From Novosphingobium nitrogenifigens DSM 19370 (lineage in GTDB: Bacteria > Pseudomonadota > Alphaproteobacteria > Sphingomonadales > Sphingomonadaceae): a stretch of 64,000 nt of DNA. Shown here piece by piece: positions 62,785 to 64,000 of this stretch. The first letter of the stretch is position 1. Each line of letters begins with the position of its first letter. The position numbers were made by a program, and so were the translations under genes. The DNA is taken from assembly GCF_000192575.1 (NCBI RefSeq), contig NZ_GL876927.1:129438-193437 (forward strand), read 5' to 3'. The notes beneath the pieces were generated by a model. That model ran no database searches. It was given only the letters and a program-made list of their open reading frames with translations, and was not told the origin of the DNA.

Positions 62785-63797
62785 GCGAAGAAACCAACAT
62801 TGTCCTTGTCGGCGGCGACGCCGAACGTGCCGCCGTGATGGTCATGCTGCTCGAGGACGAGCAGGCCGCGCAATTGCTCGGCCAGCTCGAACCGGGCGAA
62901 TTGCGCCGCCTGGGCGAAAAGATGTGCGAACTGGGTGAAATCAGCCCCTCCGCGATTGCCGAGGCGATTGCCGGGTTCGTCGAACGGACCGAACGGCTCG
63001 GGCTGATCGTGCCCGACCGCGTGGGCACCGTGCGCGCGATGATGACCCGGGCCGTCGGCGAAGTGAAAGCCGAAAGCCTGATGCAGCGGATTGCGCCGGA
63101 ACAGCCGACGTCCTCGCTGGAACTCGCCCGCTGGCTCACGCCGCAAGTGCTGGTGCCGCTGGTCCGCGACGAACATCCCCAGGCGATCGCGGTCCTTTTG
63201 GTCCAGCTCGACGCCGACATTGCCGCAGGCGTGCTTCACGCCCTGCCCGAGGAAATCCAGTCGCAAGTGGTCCACCGCGTGGCGACCCTCGGCCCGGTCT
63301 CGCCCGAGGCCATCGCCATGCTCGAGGACATGCTCGCCCGCCGCATCACCGAATGCCACGGCCAGAGCGCGCTCACCATGGGCGGCCCCAAGGAAGCGGC
63401 CGACATCATCAACGCCTCGGCCCGCGCCGTCGAAAAGCGGGTGCTTCCCGAAATCGCCAAGCAGGACAAGGCACTGGCCAAGGCGATCGAGAACGAGATG
63501 TTCAAATTCGAGCATCTCTTCGCGCTCGACAGCAAGTCGATGGGCACCCTGCTGCGCGAAGTGGACAGCGACACGCTGATCGCCGCGCTCAAGGGCACAC
63601 CGGAAGAGAACCGCGACAATTTCTTCGGCGCGATGTCCTCGCGCGCGGCCGACGGCGTGCGCGACGAAATCGCCGCACGCGGCCGCATGAAGATGGCCGA
63701 AGTGATCGAGGCGCAAAAGATCATGGTCAGCGCGGCCCGCCGTCTGGCCGCCGAAGGGGTGATCGTCTTCGGCGCAGGCGACGACGACTATGTCTGA
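62781..63797 (+). CDS. fliG: Flagellar motor switch protein FliG
   Basis: 338 aa. N-terminal FliF-binding, middle (EHPQAIAVLLVQLDADIAAG) and C-terminal domains. The C-terminal torque helix has the charged pattern ALKGTPEENRDNFFGAMSSR and AADGVRDEIAARGRMKMAEV. Complete, converts stator motion into rotation and direction. Overlaps fliH by 8 bp. Confidence 0.97.
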   Translation: MSEETNIVLVGGDAERAAVMVMLLEDEQAAQLLGQLEPGELRRLGEKMCELGEISPSAIAEAIAGFVERTERLGLIVPDRVGTVRAMMTRAVGEVKAESLMQRIAPEQPTSSLELARWLTPQVLVPLVRDEHPQAIAVLLVQLDADIAAGVLHALPEEIQSQVVHRVATLGPVSPEAIAMLEDMLARRITECHGQSALTMGGPKEAADIINASARAVEKRVLPEIAKQDKALAKAIENEMFKFEHLFALDSKSMGTLLREVDSDTLIAALKGTPEENRDNFFGAMSSRAADGVRDEIAARGRMKMAEVIEAQKIMVSAARRLAAEGVIVFGAGDDDYV

Positions 63798-64000
63798 GGG
63801 TTTCGCGCGCCTGTCGCTCGCCGCCCTGTCGGCCCGCAACAGCCGGTTCGCTCCCGACGCCCGCTTTCTGGCAAACGTGGCGCAGATGGTCGAACCGGCC
63901 GTGCCGGTCGAAGAGGCCGAGCCCGATCCGGTCGCCGACGCCTATGCGCGCGGCTATGCCGAAGGCGCCGAGGCCGGACAAAGCTCCGCCCGGGCCGAAG
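63790..64000 (+). CDS. fliH: Flagellar assembly protein FliH (partial, runs off the window)
   Basis: 70 codons of an open frame starting ATG-TCT-GAG inside the end of fliG. The N-terminal region holds VADAYARGYAEGAEAGQSS, the AYxxGxxxG-type repeat seen at the start of FliH coiled coils. FliH ties the FliI ATPase to the export gate. The order fliE-fliF-fliG-fliH is the usual one. The 3' end is cut by the window edge. Confidence 0.8.
   Translation, partial: MSEGFARLSLAALSARNSRFAPDARFLANVAQMVEPAVPVEEAEPDPVADAYARGYAEGAEAGQSSARAE

Overview
The window reads as a contiguous chromosomal segment of a high-GC alphaproteobacterium, most likely a sphingomonad (Novosphingobium/Sphingomonas-like). Support for this comes from a TonB-dependent receptor, a Gcw_chp/TorF-type porin-like protein, a ChpT-type histidine phosphotransferase (CckA-ChpT-CtrA relay), an alphaproteobacterial RpoH, class A RNase P RNA, and a flagellar cluster run by sigma-54 and FliA. 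The genus call is an inference. I saw no rRNA, IS element, prophage or CRISPR array.

Layout. (1) 0.2-9.5 kb: an Lrp/AsnC regulator divergent from bifunctional putA (proline catabolism), a TonB receptor, glyoxalase I, a Gcw_chp porin-like protein and a PPP-family phosphatase. (2) 9.5-16.3 kb: mtgA and a translationally coupled heavy-metal-type RND efflux operon (adaptor, pump, outer membrane channel). (3) 16.6-23.8 kb: rpoH, rluD, a JAMM peptidase, chpT, an amidase, rnpB, a His-rich CDF metal exporter, an intergenic palindromic repeat and an ATP-grasp enzyme. (4) 23.8-29.9 kb: the proteostasis block tig-clpP-clpX, tRNA-Leu(UAG) and sppA. (5) 30-32.3 kb: pyrB overlapping a catalytically dead dihydroorotase (pyrC'/pyrX). 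(6) 32.3-38.6 kb: an orphan ParA / RHH-like protein / TPR-SPOR lipoprotein operon divergent from a second repeat-SPOR protein, then a DUF418 membrane protein and an L,D-transpeptidase. (7) 38.7-64 kb: the flagellar cluster.

The flagellar cluster has four blocks. The minus-strand unit slt-flhA-fliA starts from a near-perfect sigma-54 promoter. The minus-strand units flgM-flgN and motA-like/motB-like/flgA carry FliA-like promoter candidates. The long plus-strand unit flgBCDEFGHIJKL-motA-motB starts from a consensus sigma-54 promoter. Last come an RTX protein, two flagellin paralogues, and a sigma-54 activator (FlbD/FleQ class, no receiver domain) overlapping fliE-fliF-fliG-fliH; fliH runs off the window.

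The most notable unexplained signal is a tandem palindrome, CCGGCA-N6-TGCCGG. It occurs twice, 31-32 bp apart, upstream of flgB and of each flagellin gene, and looks like the enhancer/operator of the local sigma-54 activator. At both flagellin genes the proximal copy sits inside the spacer of a sigma-28-like promoter. Other oddities are a one-domain FlgD (90 aa), a very short hook protein FlgE (270 aa), FlgH without a lipobox, a degenerate second stator-like pair, and a structured RNA candidate between flgK and flgL.

Many genes overlap by 4 bp (ATGA), so translational coupling is widespread. Starts were moved inward wherever the longest reading frame began with TTG, ran through a terminator or tRNA, or lacked a ribosome binding site.
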